This document shows, one piece after another, positions 55,523 to 64,000 of a stretch of 64,000 nt of DNA. The notes beneath the pieces are model-generated. The model made no database searches, had not been told where the DNA came from, and saw only the letters and a list, made by a program, of their open reading frames with translations. This DNA comes from Clostridium cuniculi (GTDB taxonomy: Bacteria > Bacillota > Clostridia > Clostridiales > Clostridiaceae): positions 23,433 through 87,432 of the forward strand of contig NZ_SMUS01000016.1 of assembly GCF_004353185.1 (NCBI RefSeq). The letters run 5' to 3'. A program made the position numbers and the translations under genes. Within the stretch, counting starts at the first letter, position 1; the number at the start of each line of letters is the position of its first letter.

Positions 55523-56075
55523 GTGACAAGTGGCAAGTTATAAGTGATAAGTTTATAGAATTTTCTATCTCTTATAATTTTCTTTATCATTAATATTGCC
55601 CTTGTCTATCTTGAACTTTATATTTGCTTTTTTGTCGTTTTTATAATTGAATTTAATATTTTAGATATCTCTCTACATTTATTTAGAATTTCGTTTCCTA
55701 AATCTTTTTCTATAAATTCTGTTTCAACTAATAATAGAATCCAATATTCTGTTTCATCAGCTTCCTTTAGTGCTATATACATTTTAGCTAAAAAATCCTT
55801 TTTACTTTGTCCCCGTAATCCTTCTTTAACATTTGCTCCTATACTAGTTCCTGATCTTAATAGTTGATTTAACAAAACATAATTTTTATTACTAGTTGAT
55901 AATCTTTTATATAAATTAACTATATCAATAGCAAAATCGAAAGATTTGTTTGCAATAATACTATCTCTCAAAATACACCTCCAAAATATAATAATATTTA
56001 AACTATTACCATATTTTATAAGTATATTCACTTCACTAACTTGCTACTTGAAACTTATCACTTGAAACTTGTCAC
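55523..56075 (-). mobile_element. Repeat element C carrying a four-helix-bundle gene
   Basis: Left edge GTGACAAGTGGCAAGTTATA at 55523 with AAGTGATAAG; right edge ACTTGCTACTTGAAACTTAT then CACTTGAAACTTGTCAC ending at 56075. The arrays are inverted relative to each other and enclose one gene on the minus strand. The right edge begins within the ilvD stop codon (TAG-TGACAAGT). It lies inside the ilv operon and is transcribed with it. Total length about 550 bp. Confidence 0.8.
55618..55971 (-). CDS. Four-helix-bundle protein, 23S rRNA intervening-sequence (S23/TIGR02436) type
   Basis: A 117-aa all-helical protein. The TTG start at 55971 follows GGAGG at six bases and gives MRDSIIANKSFDFA, the usual family start. 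Characteristic segments are LLRSGTSIGANVKEGLRG, SKKDFLAKMYIALKEADET and the C-terminal helix. Relatives are encoded in intervening sequences of 23S rRNA and in diversity-generating retroelements (Avd). The protein probably binds nucleic acid as a pentamer. Here it is the only gene of a repeat-bounded element between ilvD and ilvB. Confidence 0.9.
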   Translation of the reverse strand: MRDSIIANKSFDFAIDIVNLYKRLSTSNKNYVLLNQLLRSGTSIGANVKEGLRGQSKKDFLAKMYIALKEADETEYWILLLVETEFIEKDLGNEILNKCREISKILNSIIKTTKKQI

Positions 56076-57733
56076 TACTTATAAACTGCTCCTGTACTTG
56101 CTGAACTTACTAACTTAGCATATCTTGATAAATAACCCTCCTTAACCTTTGGTTCCATTGGTTTTAAGGCTTCTCTACGCTTAGCTAGCTCTTGGTCACT
56201 TACAAGTAAATCTAAATTTCCATTTAATATATCTATAGAAATAATATCTCCATCTTGTACTAAAGCAATATTTCCACCTTCAGCTGCTTCTGGTGATACA
56301 TGTCCTATAGCTGCTCCTTTTGTTGCCCCACTAAATCTTCCATCAGTTATAAGAGCTACTGACTTATCTAATCCCATTCCACAAATCGCTGATGTTGGTG
56401 ATAGCATTTCTCTCATTCCTGGTCCACCTTTTGGCCCCTCATATCTAATTACTACAACATCACCTTCAACTATTTTCTTACCTAATATAGCTTCTATAGC
56501 CTCTTCTTCAGAGTTAAAAACTTTAGCTGGTCCTTGATGTTTTAACATCTCCTTAAGTACTGCAGATCTTTTAACAACAGCTCCATCTAAAGCTAGATTT
56601 CCTTTTAAAACTGCAATTCCACCAGTTTCACTGTATGGTTCTTCAATATGTTTTATTACTGAATAATCTAAAACCTTAGCATTTTCTATATTTTCTCCAA
56701 CAGTTTTTCCTGTTGCTGTAATACAATTTAAATTTAATAAATTCTTTTTGTTTAGCTCGCTCATTACAGCTCTTATTCCACCTGCTGCATATAAATCTTC
56801 AATATGAGTGTCAGAAGCAGGTGCTAATTTACAAAGATTAGGTACCTTAGCTGACATTTCGTTTATAATCTCTAAATTTATAGGAGATTTTGCTTCATTT
56901 GAAATAGCAGTCAAATGTAAAACACTATTTGTTGAACATCCAAGAGCCATATCTACTGTTAAAGCATTTTTTATAGCATCTTCAGTAATTATATCTCTTG
57001 GCTTTATATCTTTTTCTAAAAGATTCATTACTGCCATACCAGCATATTTAGCAAGTCTAATTCTTTCTGAATAAACAGCTGGTATTGTTCCATTTCCAGG
57101 TAAAGCAATTCCTAATACCTCACATAAACAATTCATAGAATTTGCTGTAAACATTCCTGAACATGATCCACATGTAGGACATGCTTTTTCTTCTAAATCA
57201 GCTAAATCTGACTCTAACATTAATCCACTTTCCACAGATCCAACAGCTTCAAACATCGTAGATAAAGAAACTTCCTTATCCTTGAATTTACCAGCTAACA
57301 TTGGACCACCACTTACAACTACTGATGGTATGTTTAATCTTAAAGCTGCCATAACCATTCCTGGAACTATCTTATCGCAGTTTGGTATAAATACTAATGC
57401 ATCAAAAGCATGAGCCTTTGCCATACATTCAATGGAGTCTGCTATAAGTTCTCTTGTAGCTAAAGAATATTTCATTCCTTCATGCCCCATTGCAATACCA
57501 TCACATACCCCTATAGTTGGAAATACTAATGGCGTTCCTCCAGACATTAAGATACCTTTTTTTACACCCTCAACAATTTTATCTAAGTTTATATGTCCTG
57601 GAATTATATCATTTTGAGATGTAACAACACCTATTAAAGGCTTATTTATTTCTTCATCAGTTAATCCTGATGCCTTAAATAACGATCTATGTGGAGCCTT
57701 TGTGACTCCTTTCTTTACTACATCACTTCTCAT
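56075..57733 (-). CDS. ilvD: Dihydroxy-acid dehydratase
   Basis: A 552-aa Fe-S dehydratase of the IlvD/Edd family. Cluster cysteines lie in [10 protein letters not shown] and [15 protein letters not shown]; other motifs are [19 protein letters not shown]. It makes the 2-oxo acids of valine and isoleucine. Its start follows GGAGGGATTTAA. The gene is flanked on both sides by GTGACAAGT-family repeats (D upstream, C at the stop codon). Confidence 0.97.
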   Translation of the reverse strand: MRSDVVKKGVTKAPHRSLFKASGLTDEEINKPLIGVVTSQNDIIPGHINLDKIVEGVKKGILMSGGTPLVFPTIGVCDGIAMGHEGMKYSLATRELIADSIECMAKAHAFDALVFIPNCDKIVPGMVMAALRLNIPSVVVSGGPMLAGKFKDKEVSLSTMFEAVGSVESGLMLESDLADLEEKACPTCGSCSGMFTANSMNCLCEVLGIALPGNGTIPAVYSERIRLAKYAGMAVMNLLEKDIKPRDIITEDAIKNALTVDMALGCSTNSVLHLTAISNEAKSPINLEIINEMSAKVPNLCKLAPASDTHIEDLYAAGGIRAVMSELNKKNLLNLNCITATGKTVGENIENAKVLDYSVIKHIEEPYSETGGIAVLKGNLALDGAVVKRSAVLKEMLKHQGPAKVFNSEEEAIEAILGKKIVEGDVVVIRYEGPKGGPGMREMLSPTSAICGMGLDKSVALITDGRFSGATKGAAIGHVSPEAAEGGNIALVQDGDIISIDILNGNLDLLVSDQELAKRREALKPMEPKVKEGYLSRYAKLVSSASTGAVYK

Positions 57734-57754
57734 TTAAATCCCTCCGTAATTAGT

Positions 57755-57896
57755 TTTAAGTGACAAGTTTCAAGTAGCAAGTTTTCATAGTAAATTTAGT
57801 TAATACAAAATTATATATTCTAGAAACTCCCCTAGGAGTTTCTTCCCTAACTTATCACTTGTCACTTGCAACTTGTTACTCACCAACTCTTGCCAC
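57755..57896 (-). mobile_element. Repeat element D (GTGACAAGT family) between leuB and ilvD
   Basis: About 140 bp: GTGACAAGTTTCAAGTAGC on the left, ACTTATCACTTGTCACTTGC plus diverged ACTTGTTACTC and CTTGCCACTT on the right. The central hairpin GAAACTCCTAGGGGAGTTTC resembles the core of copy B. The element begins within three bases of the leuB stop codon and has no gene. Confidence 0.78.
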
Positions 57897-57899
57897 TTA

Positions 57900-58970
57900 C
57901 TAAATTCTCTCTACAACAAGATCTCCCATTTCCTTAGTACCAACAAGAGTAGTACCTTCACTCTTAATATCTCCTGTTCTATAACCTTCTTCTAAAACTT
58001 TAACTACTGCATTTTCTATATCCTTTGCTTCATCTTCTAAATTAAAGCTATATCTTAACATCATAGCTGTAGAAAGAATTGTTGCTAATGGATTTGCTAT
58101 TCCTTTTCCTGCAATATCAGGTGCAGAACCATGTATTGGTTCATACATTCCTAAAGTACCTTCCCCTAAAGATGCTGAAGGTAACATTCCTATTGATCCA
58201 GTAATCATTGATGCTTCATCTGATAATATATCTCCAAACATATTTGAAGTAACAATAACATCAAATTGTCTAGGATCTTTAACTAATTGCATAGAAGCAT
58301 TATCAATATATAAGTGATTAACTTCTACTTCTGGATAATCCTTAGACATTTCTTCTACTACACTTCTCCATAATCTAGAACTTTCTAATATATTAGCCTT
58401 ATCAACACTTGTTAGCTTCTTATTTCTTTTCATTGCTGTATCAAAGCCTATTCTTACTATTCTTTCAATTTCTTTGATATTATATCTTTCAGTATCATAT
58501 GCTGAAACAACTCCATCAACAACTTCTCTACCTCTCTCACCAAAGTAAATTCCTCCAGTAAGTTCTCTTACAACACAAATATCAATTCCATCTCCAATTA
58601 TTGTGTCTTTTAATGGTGATGCTTCTTTTAATGCTTTATATAAAAGTGCTGGTCTTAAATTACAGTATAAATTTAATCCTCCTCTTAATCCCAATAAAGC
58701 TTGTTCAGGTCTAACTTTTGCATTAGGATCATCCCATTTTGGCCCTCCAACAGCTCCTAAAAGTACTGCATCACTTTTCTTACAAACTTCTAAAGTCTTA
58801 TCTGGTAATGGTGTTCCTAAACTATCTATTGCACATCCACCTGCTTGTAAAAATTCAAATTCAAAATTATGATTATATTTTTCCCCAATTTTACTTAATA
58901 CTTTTATTGATTCATCCACAACCTCTGGACCTATTCCATCTCCTGGTATAACTGCTATATTAAAATTCAT
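57900..58970 (-). CDS. leuB: 3-isopropylmalate dehydrogenase
   Basis: A 356-aa oxidative decarboxylase with [10 protein letters not shown], the substrate region [13 protein letters not shown], and [32 protein letters not shown] (cofactor and metal region, quoted in part: [11 protein letters not shown]). It acts on 3-isopropylmalate, and the enzyme is also used on 3-methylmalate in the citramalate route. It follows leuD by about 118 bases and is followed by repeat element D. Confidence 0.96.
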   Translation of the reverse strand: MNFNIAVIPGDGIGPEVVDESIKVLSKIGEKYNHNFEFEFLQAGGCAIDSLGTPLPDKTLEVCKKSDAVLLGAVGGPKWDDPNAKVRPEQALLGLRGGLNLYCNLRPALLYKALKEASPLKDTIIGDGIDICVVRELTGGIYFGERGREVVDGVVSAYDTERYNIKEIERIVRIGFDTAMKRNKKLTSVDKANILESSRLWRSVVEEMSKDYPEVEVNHLYIDNASMQLVKDPRQFDVIVTSNMFGDILSDEASMITGSIGMLPSASLGEGTLGMYEPIHGSAPDIAGKGIANPLATILSTAMMLRYSFNLEDEAKDIENAVVKVLEEGYRTGDIKSEGTTLVGTKEMGDLVVERI

Positions 58971-59088
58971 AATTTATCCCCCTTAATTACATATATAAAC
59001 TAAGTACAGCTAATTATTTTTTAATCTATCTCATGTACTTAACTTACTTTTTATGCTTATTGCTTCATATTTTAAATTTAATAATCTA
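58971..59088. other. leuD-leuB spacer
   Basis: A gap of 118 bases inside the operon with a loose inverted repeat AAGTACA/TGTACTT (59005-59041). No gene or GTGACAAGT element is present. Confidence 0.4.
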
Positions 59089-59583
59089 TTATTTTTCTTG
59101 AGAATTTTTTATATATCCTATAAGACCATTACTATTTATTATTTTTTGCATAAATTCTGGGAATGCTTCCCCTTGATACTCTTCATTCTTAGTTAAATTT
59201 TTAATAACTCCAGTATCAAAATTTACTTCTAACTTATCCCCTGCTTCAATGCTTTTAACTGCTTGGTCACATTCAAGAATTGGTAAACCAATATTAATAG
59301 CATTTCTATAGAAAATTCTTGCAAAAGTTGAAGCTATAACACAACTAATTCCACTTTCTTTAATTGCTATAGGTGCATGTTCTCTAGATGAACCACATCC
59401 AAAGTTTTTATTTGCAACTATAATATCACCTTCTTGGACTTCCTTTGCAAAATCTAAATCTATATCTTCCATACAATGTGCTGCTAATTCTTTAGGATCT
59501 GATGTATTTAAATATCTTGCTGGTATAATTACATCTGTATCTACGTTATCTCCATATTTAAAAACTCTTCCTGTTGCTTTCAT
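59089..59583 (-). CDS. leuD: 3-isopropylmalate dehydratase small subunit
   Basis: A 164-aa swivelling domain of the aconitase family with [15 protein letters not shown], the [14 protein letters not shown] loop and [18 protein letters not shown]. The short form is typical of clostridial and archaeal-type LeuCD. It pairs with the LeuC encoded 15 bases upstream. It isomerises isopropylmalate or citramalate. Confidence 0.96.
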   Translation of the reverse strand: MKATGRVFKYGDNVDTDVIIPARYLNTSDPKELAAHCMEDIDLDFAKEVQEGDIIVANKNFGCGSSREHAPIAIKESGISCVIASTFARIFYRNAINIGLPILECDQAVKSIEAGDKLEVNFDTGVIKNLTKNEEYQGEAFPEFMQKIINSNGLIGYIKNSQEK

Positions 59584-59597
59584 ATTTATTTACCCCC

Positions 59598-60857
59598 TTA
59601 AAGTGTTTCTGGATTTGTTATTTTTCCTGTTATTGCTGAAGCTGCTGCAACTGCTGGACTTGCTAAGTAAACTTCTGATTCAACATGTCCCATTCTTCCT
59701 ACAAAGTTTCTATTAGTAGTTGAAATTGCTCTTTCACCTTTTGCTAATATCCCCATATGTCCACCTAAACATGGACCACAAGTTGGTGTTGAAACAACTG
59801 CCCCTGCCTCTACTAAATCTTTTATTATTCCTTCTTCTAACGCCTGTAAATAAATCTTTTGAGTTCCTGGGAATACTATACATCTAACTCTCTTATTTAC
59901 CTTATTTCCCTTTAAGATATCTCTGGCAACTCTTAAATCTGAAATTCTTCCATTTGTACAAGATCCTATTACAGCTTGATCTATATCTATATCACCAACT
60001 TCATCAATAGTTCTTGTATTATCAGGTAAATGAGGGAAAGAAACTGTTGGTCTTAAAGTAGATAAATCTATTTCATAAACTTCATCATATTCAGCATCTT
60101 CATCAGCTTCATATACCTTCCACTCTTTCTTTCCATGTTCTTTTAAATACTCAATTGTCTTTTCATCTACTGGAAATATTCCATTCTTTCCACCAGCTTC
60201 AATAGCCATATTTGCCATTGTAAATCTATCATCCATAGATAAATACTTTAGTCCGTCTCCAAAGAATTCCATTGATTTATATAAAGCACCATCTACTCCT
60301 ATCATTCCGATAATATGAAGTATTACGTCTTTACCACTTACCCATTTTGATGGTTTTCCTTTTAAAACAAATTTTAATGCTGAAGGAACCTTAAACCAGC
60401 ATTTTCCTGTTGCCATTCCAGCTGCCATGTCAGTTGAACCTATTCCTGTAGAGAATGCTCCTAATGCCCCATAAGTACAAGTATGAGAGTCTGCACCAAT
60501 AACTACATCTCCTGCAACTACTAAACCTTTCTCTGGTAATAAACAATGTTCTATTCCCATTTCTCCTATTTCAAAAAAGTTAGTTATTCCTTTTTCTCTT
60601 GAAAACTCTCTAATAAATTTACACTGCTCTGCAGCCTTTATATCTTTATTAGGAGTAAAGTGATCTGGAACTATTGCTATCTTATCCTTATCAAATACTT
60701 TTTTTACTCCAAACTTTTCAAATTCTTTTACTGCAACCGGTGAAGTAATATCATTTCCTAATACTAAATCTAAATTTGCTTCTATTAATTGTCCTGCTTT
60801 TACACTTTCTAATCCTGCATGTGCAGCTAATATTTTTTGTGTCATTGTCATTGCCAT
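59598..60857 (-). CDS. leuC: 3-isopropylmalate dehydratase large subunit
   Basis: A 419-aa aconitase-type subunit with the Fe-S cysteines in [11 protein letters not shown] and [12 protein letters not shown], and [15 protein letters not shown]. This homoaconitase-like short version works with LeuD. It follows cimA closely (15 bases). It should serve both leucine and citramalate-derived isoleucine synthesis. Confidence 0.96.
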   Translation of the reverse strand: MAMTMTQKILAAHAGLESVKAGQLIEANLDLVLGNDITSPVAVKEFEKFGVKKVFDKDKIAIVPDHFTPNKDIKAAEQCKFIREFSREKGITNFFEIGEMGIEHCLLPEKGLVVAGDVVIGADSHTCTYGALGAFSTGIGSTDMAAGMATGKCWFKVPSALKFVLKGKPSKWVSGKDVILHIIGMIGVDGALYKSMEFFGDGLKYLSMDDRFTMANMAIEAGGKNGIFPVDEKTIEYLKEHGKKEWKVYEADEDAEYDEVYEIDLSTLRPTVSFPHLPDNTRTIDEVGDIDIDQAVIGSCTNGRISDLRVARDILKGNKVNKRVRCIVFPGTQKIYLQALEEGIIKDLVEAGAVVSTPTCGPCLGGHMGILAKGERAISTTNRNFVGRMGHVESEVYLASPAVAAASAITGKITNPETL

Positions 60858-60871
60858 GAGTGTTTCCCCCT

Positions 60872-62464
60872 TTAAAAATATGCTTTTGCTTTTCTTTCAA
60901 TATCTTTTATAAGCTTATACTCTATTGAATCAACTAATGCAATCCAACTTGCTTGAATTACATCTTTAGATACCCCAACTGTACTCCAACTTTCATTGCC
61001 ATCAGTACTTTCTATTAATACTCTAACTTTTGCACCTGTAGTGCTTTCAGAGTCTAAGACTCTAACTTTATAATCAACTAATTTAACTTCTTTGAGTTCT
61101 GGATAAAAAACTTCTAATGCTTTTCTAAGTGCTTTATCTAAAGCATTTACAGGTCCATCACCTTCAGCAGCTGTCATTTCAGTTTTTCCATCAACAGTTA
61201 CATTGATTAAAGCAGTTGAGCTAAACTCTCCATTACTCCATGGATTTTCTCCCATTGTTTTAAAATGATTCAGTTTGAAAAACGGCTTGTACTTACCTAT
61301 TGTTTTTCTTATCAATAACTCAACGGTACCTTCTGCACCCTCAAATTGATATCCTTCATACTCTAAATCTTTTAATCTCTTAGTAACTTTTTTAACTTCT
61401 TCTCCATCTTTCTTTACATTTGGAAAAATTTTGTGTATTTCTTGTAAAACTGTACTTTTACCACTTACCTCTGATAATAAAAATCTTCTTTTATTCCCCA
61501 CCATCTCTGGTTTTATATGCTCATAGGATTGTGGTGTTTTACAAATAGCATCTATATGCATTCCTCCCTTATGTGCAAATGCCGCTTTACCAATATAAGG
61601 AGCTGAGTCTTCTAATTGAATATTTGATATTTCAGAAATGTATCTAGCTTTTGCTGTTAAGTCTTGCAAATGCTCTTTTGCCTTTATATCAATATTCATC
61701 TTAAGTACTATAGTTGGAATTACAGTACTTAAATTAGTATTTCCACAGCGCTCACCTACACCAATAAAGGTTCCTTGAATATGTGATATACCTGACTCTA
61801 CTGATAATATTGAATTAGCTACTGCCATTCCAATATCATTATGGCAATGTATTCCTATTATGTTGCCAAATCTTTTAACAACTTCCGATGTTATTTCTTT
61901 TATTTCATTAGGTAATGTTCCACCATTTGTATCACATAAAACTAATGTCCTTGCCCCTGCTTCCTTTGCGACTTTTAAAGTAGACATTGCATATTCACTA
62001 TTCTCTTTATATCCATCAAAGAAATGTTCTGCATCAAATATTACTTCTTTGTCATTTTCTTTTAAGTACTTTATAGTTTCTTCTATCATCTTTAAGTTTT
62101 CTGATAAAGATGTTTTTAATATGTCAGTAACTTGAAAAGCTGATGATTTTCCAAATATTGATACCACATCTGTTCCTGCTTCTATTAAGCTTTTTATATT
62201 TATATCATCTTCAACTTTTATATCTGATTTTCTGGTAGAACCAAAAGCTACTAGTTTAGAATTATTTAATTTTATATCTTTCACTAACTTGAAAAATTCC
62301 ATATCCTTAGGATTTGATCCAGGATTACCAGCCTCAATATAGTCAATTCCTATATCATCTAAAGCTCTAACTATTTTCAATTTATCCTCTAATGAAAATG
62401 ATATGCCTTGTCCCTGGGCTCCATCCCTTAAGGTAGAATCAAAAATTTCTATATTCCTATTCAA
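60872..62464 (-). CDS. cimA: (R)-citramalate synthase
   Basis: A 530-aa member of the HMGL/DRE-TIM family with [14 protein letters not shown] and [13 protein letters not shown], a C-terminal LeuA-type allosteric domain and the [13 protein letters not shown] segment. The pattern RDGAQ and full length fit CimA (pyruvate plus acetyl-CoA to citramalate), rather than LeuA (RDGEQ). The TTG start follows GGGGGC. It begins the threonine-independent isoleucine route completed by LeuCDB. Confidence 0.92.
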   Translation of the reverse strand: MNRNIEIFDSTLRDGAQGQGISFSLEDKLKIVRALDDIGIDYIEAGNPGSNPKDMEFFKLVKDIKLNNSKLVAFGSTRKSDIKVEDDINIKSLIEAGTDVVSIFGKSSAFQVTDILKTSLSENLKMIEETIKYLKENDKEVIFDAEHFFDGYKENSEYAMSTLKVAKEAGARTLVLCDTNGGTLPNEIKEITSEVVKRFGNIIGIHCHNDIGMAVANSILSVESGISHIQGTFIGVGERCGNTNLSTVIPTIVLKMNIDIKAKEHLQDLTAKARYISEISNIQLEDSAPYIGKAAFAHKGGMHIDAICKTPQSYEHIKPEMVGNKRRFLLSEVSGKSTVLQEIHKIFPNVKKDGEEVKKVTKRLKDLEYEGYQFEGAEGTVELLIRKTIGKYKPFFKLNHFKTMGENPWSNGEFSSTALINVTVDGKTEMTAAEGDGPVNALDKALRKALEVFYPELKEVKLVDYKVRVLDSESTTGAKVRVLIESTDGNESWSTVGVSKDVIQASWIALVDSIEYKLIKDIERKAKAYF

Positions 62465-62544
62465 ATTTAAAAAGCCCCCTTTATAAATAGTTAGTCGTTT
62501 TTAATTTTTAGTTAGTAATTTATTTCTGAACTCATAACTACTAA

Positions 62545-63057
62545 CTAATTAAATATTTCACAGTAATCTGTTATGTCATTAGCGCCCCTTTCTAATGCAC
62601 ATAATCCTGTTCTTACTAACTCCTTTATCTCATACTCTTCTAAAAGTTTTATAAGAGCACTTATTTTACTCTCATCTCCTGTTAATTCAATAGTCAATGT
62701 TTCTGGAGAAACATCTATTATTTTGCTTCTGAATATCTTTACCACTTCATTTACTGCTGCTCTTTGCTCCGCATCAGCTTTAACCTTAATAAGTACTAAC
62801 TCCCTATATACGGAATTATCGAATTTTAAATTTAATACTCTTAAAACATCTTCTAACTTATTTAGTTGTTTGGTAAATTGCTCTAAAACATCTTCATTCC
62901 CATTTAAAGTAATAGTCATTCTTGAAATCTCTGGGTTCTCAGTTCTTCCAACAGTTAAACTATCAATATTAAATCCTCGTCTTGCAAATAACCCTGAAAC
63001 TCTTGTTAGTACTCCTGAAGAATTCCTAACTAAGACAGATAACACATGTCTTTCCAT
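62545..63057 (-). CDS. ilvN: Acetolactate synthase regulatory subunit
   Basis: A 170-aa small subunit with an N-terminal ACT domain (HVLSVLVRNSSGVLTRVSGL, FARRGFNIDSLTVGRTE) and the ALS_ss_C domain. It binds valine and tunes IlvB, which is encoded seven genes downstream. It is first in the operon behind the T-box-like leader. Start follows GGGGTATTAAA. Confidence 0.96.
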   Translation of the reverse strand: MERHVLSVLVRNSSGVLTRVSGLFARRGFNIDSLTVGRTENPEISRMTITLNGNEDVLEQFTKQLNKLEDVLRVLNLKFDNSVYRELVLIKVKADAEQRAAVNEVVKIFRSKIIDVSPETLTIELTGDESKISALIKLLEEYEIKELVRTGLCALERGANDITDYCEIFN

Positions 63058-63122
63058 TTTAATACCCCCAATGAAATAATTTGTAATTATTGAACAAAAT
63101 GGTTCTAAATTAGGTTAAAAAA

Positions 63123-63158
63123 ATCCCACCCTTAATGATAAAATCATAACGGTGGGAT
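63123..63158 (-). terminator. Leader terminator of the ilv-leu operon
   Basis: ATCCCACC with GGTGGGAT and an inner ATGAT/ATCAT stem, followed by T7 on the minus strand, 65 bases before ilvN. Confidence 0.85.
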
Positions 63159-63360
63159 AAAATTCCTCATCATTAATATCACTAGGTTCCAACAAACCCT
63201 TGCATTTAACGGTGCTTACCGGTAACTCCCTACTTATTATTAACTAATGTTCAGGATACAGCTCAAGAGTGATCGTTATTTAGTTAAAGTATCCATTCGC
63301 AGCATCCATGGACTCTCTGAAACTTTTTTGCCTAAATAAGCACCTCTATCACAGCTTTTG
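63123..63360 (-). promoter_or_regulatory. T-box-like leader of the ilv-leu operon, probable Ile specifier
   Basis: The minus strand has Stem I features: GCTGTGATAGAGG, AGAGAGTCCATGG, GCTGCGAA and a specifier loop AACG-ATC-ACTC, giving isoleucine codon ATC at 63271-63273. A T-box core TGGAACC lies in GGGTTTGTTGGAACC, less canonical than in thrS, and a terminator follows. The Stem I match is good; the divergent T-box makes this less certain. Confidence 0.65.
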
Positions 63361-63397
63361 TTTCTCAAAAGAACTTCCAAAATATTCTATTGTTAAT

Positions 63398-63427
63398 ATC
63401 TTACTCTTTCTTTTAATACTCTGTCAA
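63398..63427 (-). promoter_or_regulatory. Possible promoter of the ilv-leu operon
   Basis: TTGACA, 18-base spacer and TAAGAT on the minus strand, about 40 bases before the leader structure. Confidence 0.55.
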
Positions 63428-63658
63428 TACACTGTTTCTATTTTTAGTAAATTAATTATATTTTTTACATTTCATTTATCATTTTTGATATTTTAAAAAT
63501 ATTTTACCGATTTCATTGTCATATTAATATTTCTATTAAATAATTAATATCGTATTAATAATATATAACTTTTTTTATAAAATTTAATATATTACATATT
63601 TTTCTAAATCTTATATAAATATTTATAATAATATAATAAATTCGTAATTTTTCACAAA
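63428..63658. other. Intergenic region upstream of the ilv promoter
   Basis: Extremely AT-rich, low-complexity DNA. I see nothing specific besides poly-A/T runs. Confidence 0.5.
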
Positions 63659-63691
63659 AAAAATTAATGCTCTTACGAACATTAATTTTTT
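63659..63691 (-). terminator. Terminator after glmM
   Basis: AAAAATTAATG/CATTAATTTTT stem with a 10-base loop and a T-tract on the minus strand. Confidence 0.8.
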
Positions 63692-63697
63692 AATATA

Positions 63698-64000
63698 TTA
63701 AATTTTGCTTAATATTAAATCTACTAAGCTATTTGCCATTTCATTTATTTCTTCTTGATTTTCTCCTTCAAGCATAACTCTTACTAAAGGCTCAGTTCCT
63801 GATGGTCTTATAAGAACTCTACCAACACCATTAAGTTTAGCTTCAACAGCTTTTATAGCTTCAATTATTTCTGCATCTTCTAAATAAATATTTTTCTTTT
63901 CATTTGGAACTTTAGCATTAACTAATACTTGTGGTAATTCCTTCATTACTCCAGCTAACTCACTAAAAGTCTTACCACTTTCCTTAAGTATTGCTGCAAT
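63698..64000 (-). CDS. glmM: Phosphoglucosamine mutase, C-terminal part
   Basis: Partial gene that enters from the window edge; about 100 C-terminal residues are seen. The fourth domain of the alpha-D-phosphohexomutase family has the phosphate-binding loop [19 protein letters not shown], diagnostic of GlmM. The frame is open up to base 64000 ([18 protein letters not shown] precedes the first internal Met). It makes glucosamine-1-phosphate for cell-wall precursors. It ends at its own terminator. Confidence 0.93.
   Translation of the reverse strand: MAAILKESGKTFSELAGVMKELPQVLVNAKVPNEKKNIYLEDAEIIEAIKAVEAKLNGVGRVLIRPSGTEPLVRVMLEGENQEEINEMANSLVDLILSKI

Noticed and set aside
63200..63340. Leader-peptide attenuation of the ilv operon
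   Set aside because: A nine-codon frame (MDAANGYFN) overlaps Stem I but has no run of Ile, Val or Leu codons.

Overview
The window is AT-rich chromosomal DNA (G+C roughly 28% by eye) from a low-GC Firmicute, almost certainly a Clostridium of the sensu stricto group. Supporting signs are strong GGAGG/GGGGG ribosome sites, T-box and SAM-I leaders, an NhaC-type metT, a free-standing rpsD, a class D sortase, many OmpR-type two-component pairs and citramalate-type isoleucine synthesis. No prophage, rRNA operon or CRISPR array is visible.

Layout. 0.1-2.9 kb: a fluoride-stress unit, with a fluoride riboswitch and terminator ahead of a CPA2 antiporter and a CLC-type channel/antiporter. 2.9-8.4 kb: a two-component pair, a Met-rich secreted peptide, copper chaperone copZ and copper ATPase copA behind a CsoR-like operator. 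8.4-13.1 kb: an HK/RR pair with an ABC transporter, a YxeA protein and a tiny membrane peptide, resembling peptide-antibiotic detoxification modules. 13.3-15.3 kb: a broken VanZ-RDD gene beside manC; a copy of the manC 3' end lies at 8.4-8.6 kb. 15.4-21.2 kb: aldehyde dehydrogenase, a DUF3298 protein, a cluster of DnaA boxes, rluF, a SigI-C/RsgI-like fusion with sortase D, and ispF. 21.2-25.9 kb: metT under a SAM-I riboswitch, three tRNAs, an HNH protein and a polysaccharide deacetylase. 26-33.7 kb: T-box-controlled thrS, a TPR protein with a third two-component pair, an M48 protease and rpsD. 33.8-36.8 kb: metY-hom under a second SAM-I riboswitch. 37-42 kb: a 5-formyl-THF cyclo-ligase and a creatinine/cytosine catabolic cluster (codA-like deaminase, creatininase, EamA carrier, PucR regulator). 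42-52.6 kb: second hom, CPBP proteases, glnS, Cys-rich and Gln/Asn-rich small proteins, T-box gltX, and a purine permease under a guanine riboswitch. 52.7-63.4 kb: the operon ilvN-cimA-leuC-leuD-leuB-ilvD-ilvB-ilvC under a T-box-like leader. 63.7-64.0 kb: the C-terminus of glmM.

The most unusual signal is a dispersed repeat family bounded by inverted arrays of GTGACAAGT/ACTTGTCAC. Four copies are seen. Two sit inside the P3 apical loop of the two SAM-I riboswitches, and two sit directly after the stop codons of leuB and ilvD. The copy after ilvD encodes a four-helix-bundle protein of the kind carried by 23S rRNA intervening sequences. This suggests a mobile element that tolerates, or prefers, insertion at structured or non-disruptive positions of transcripts.
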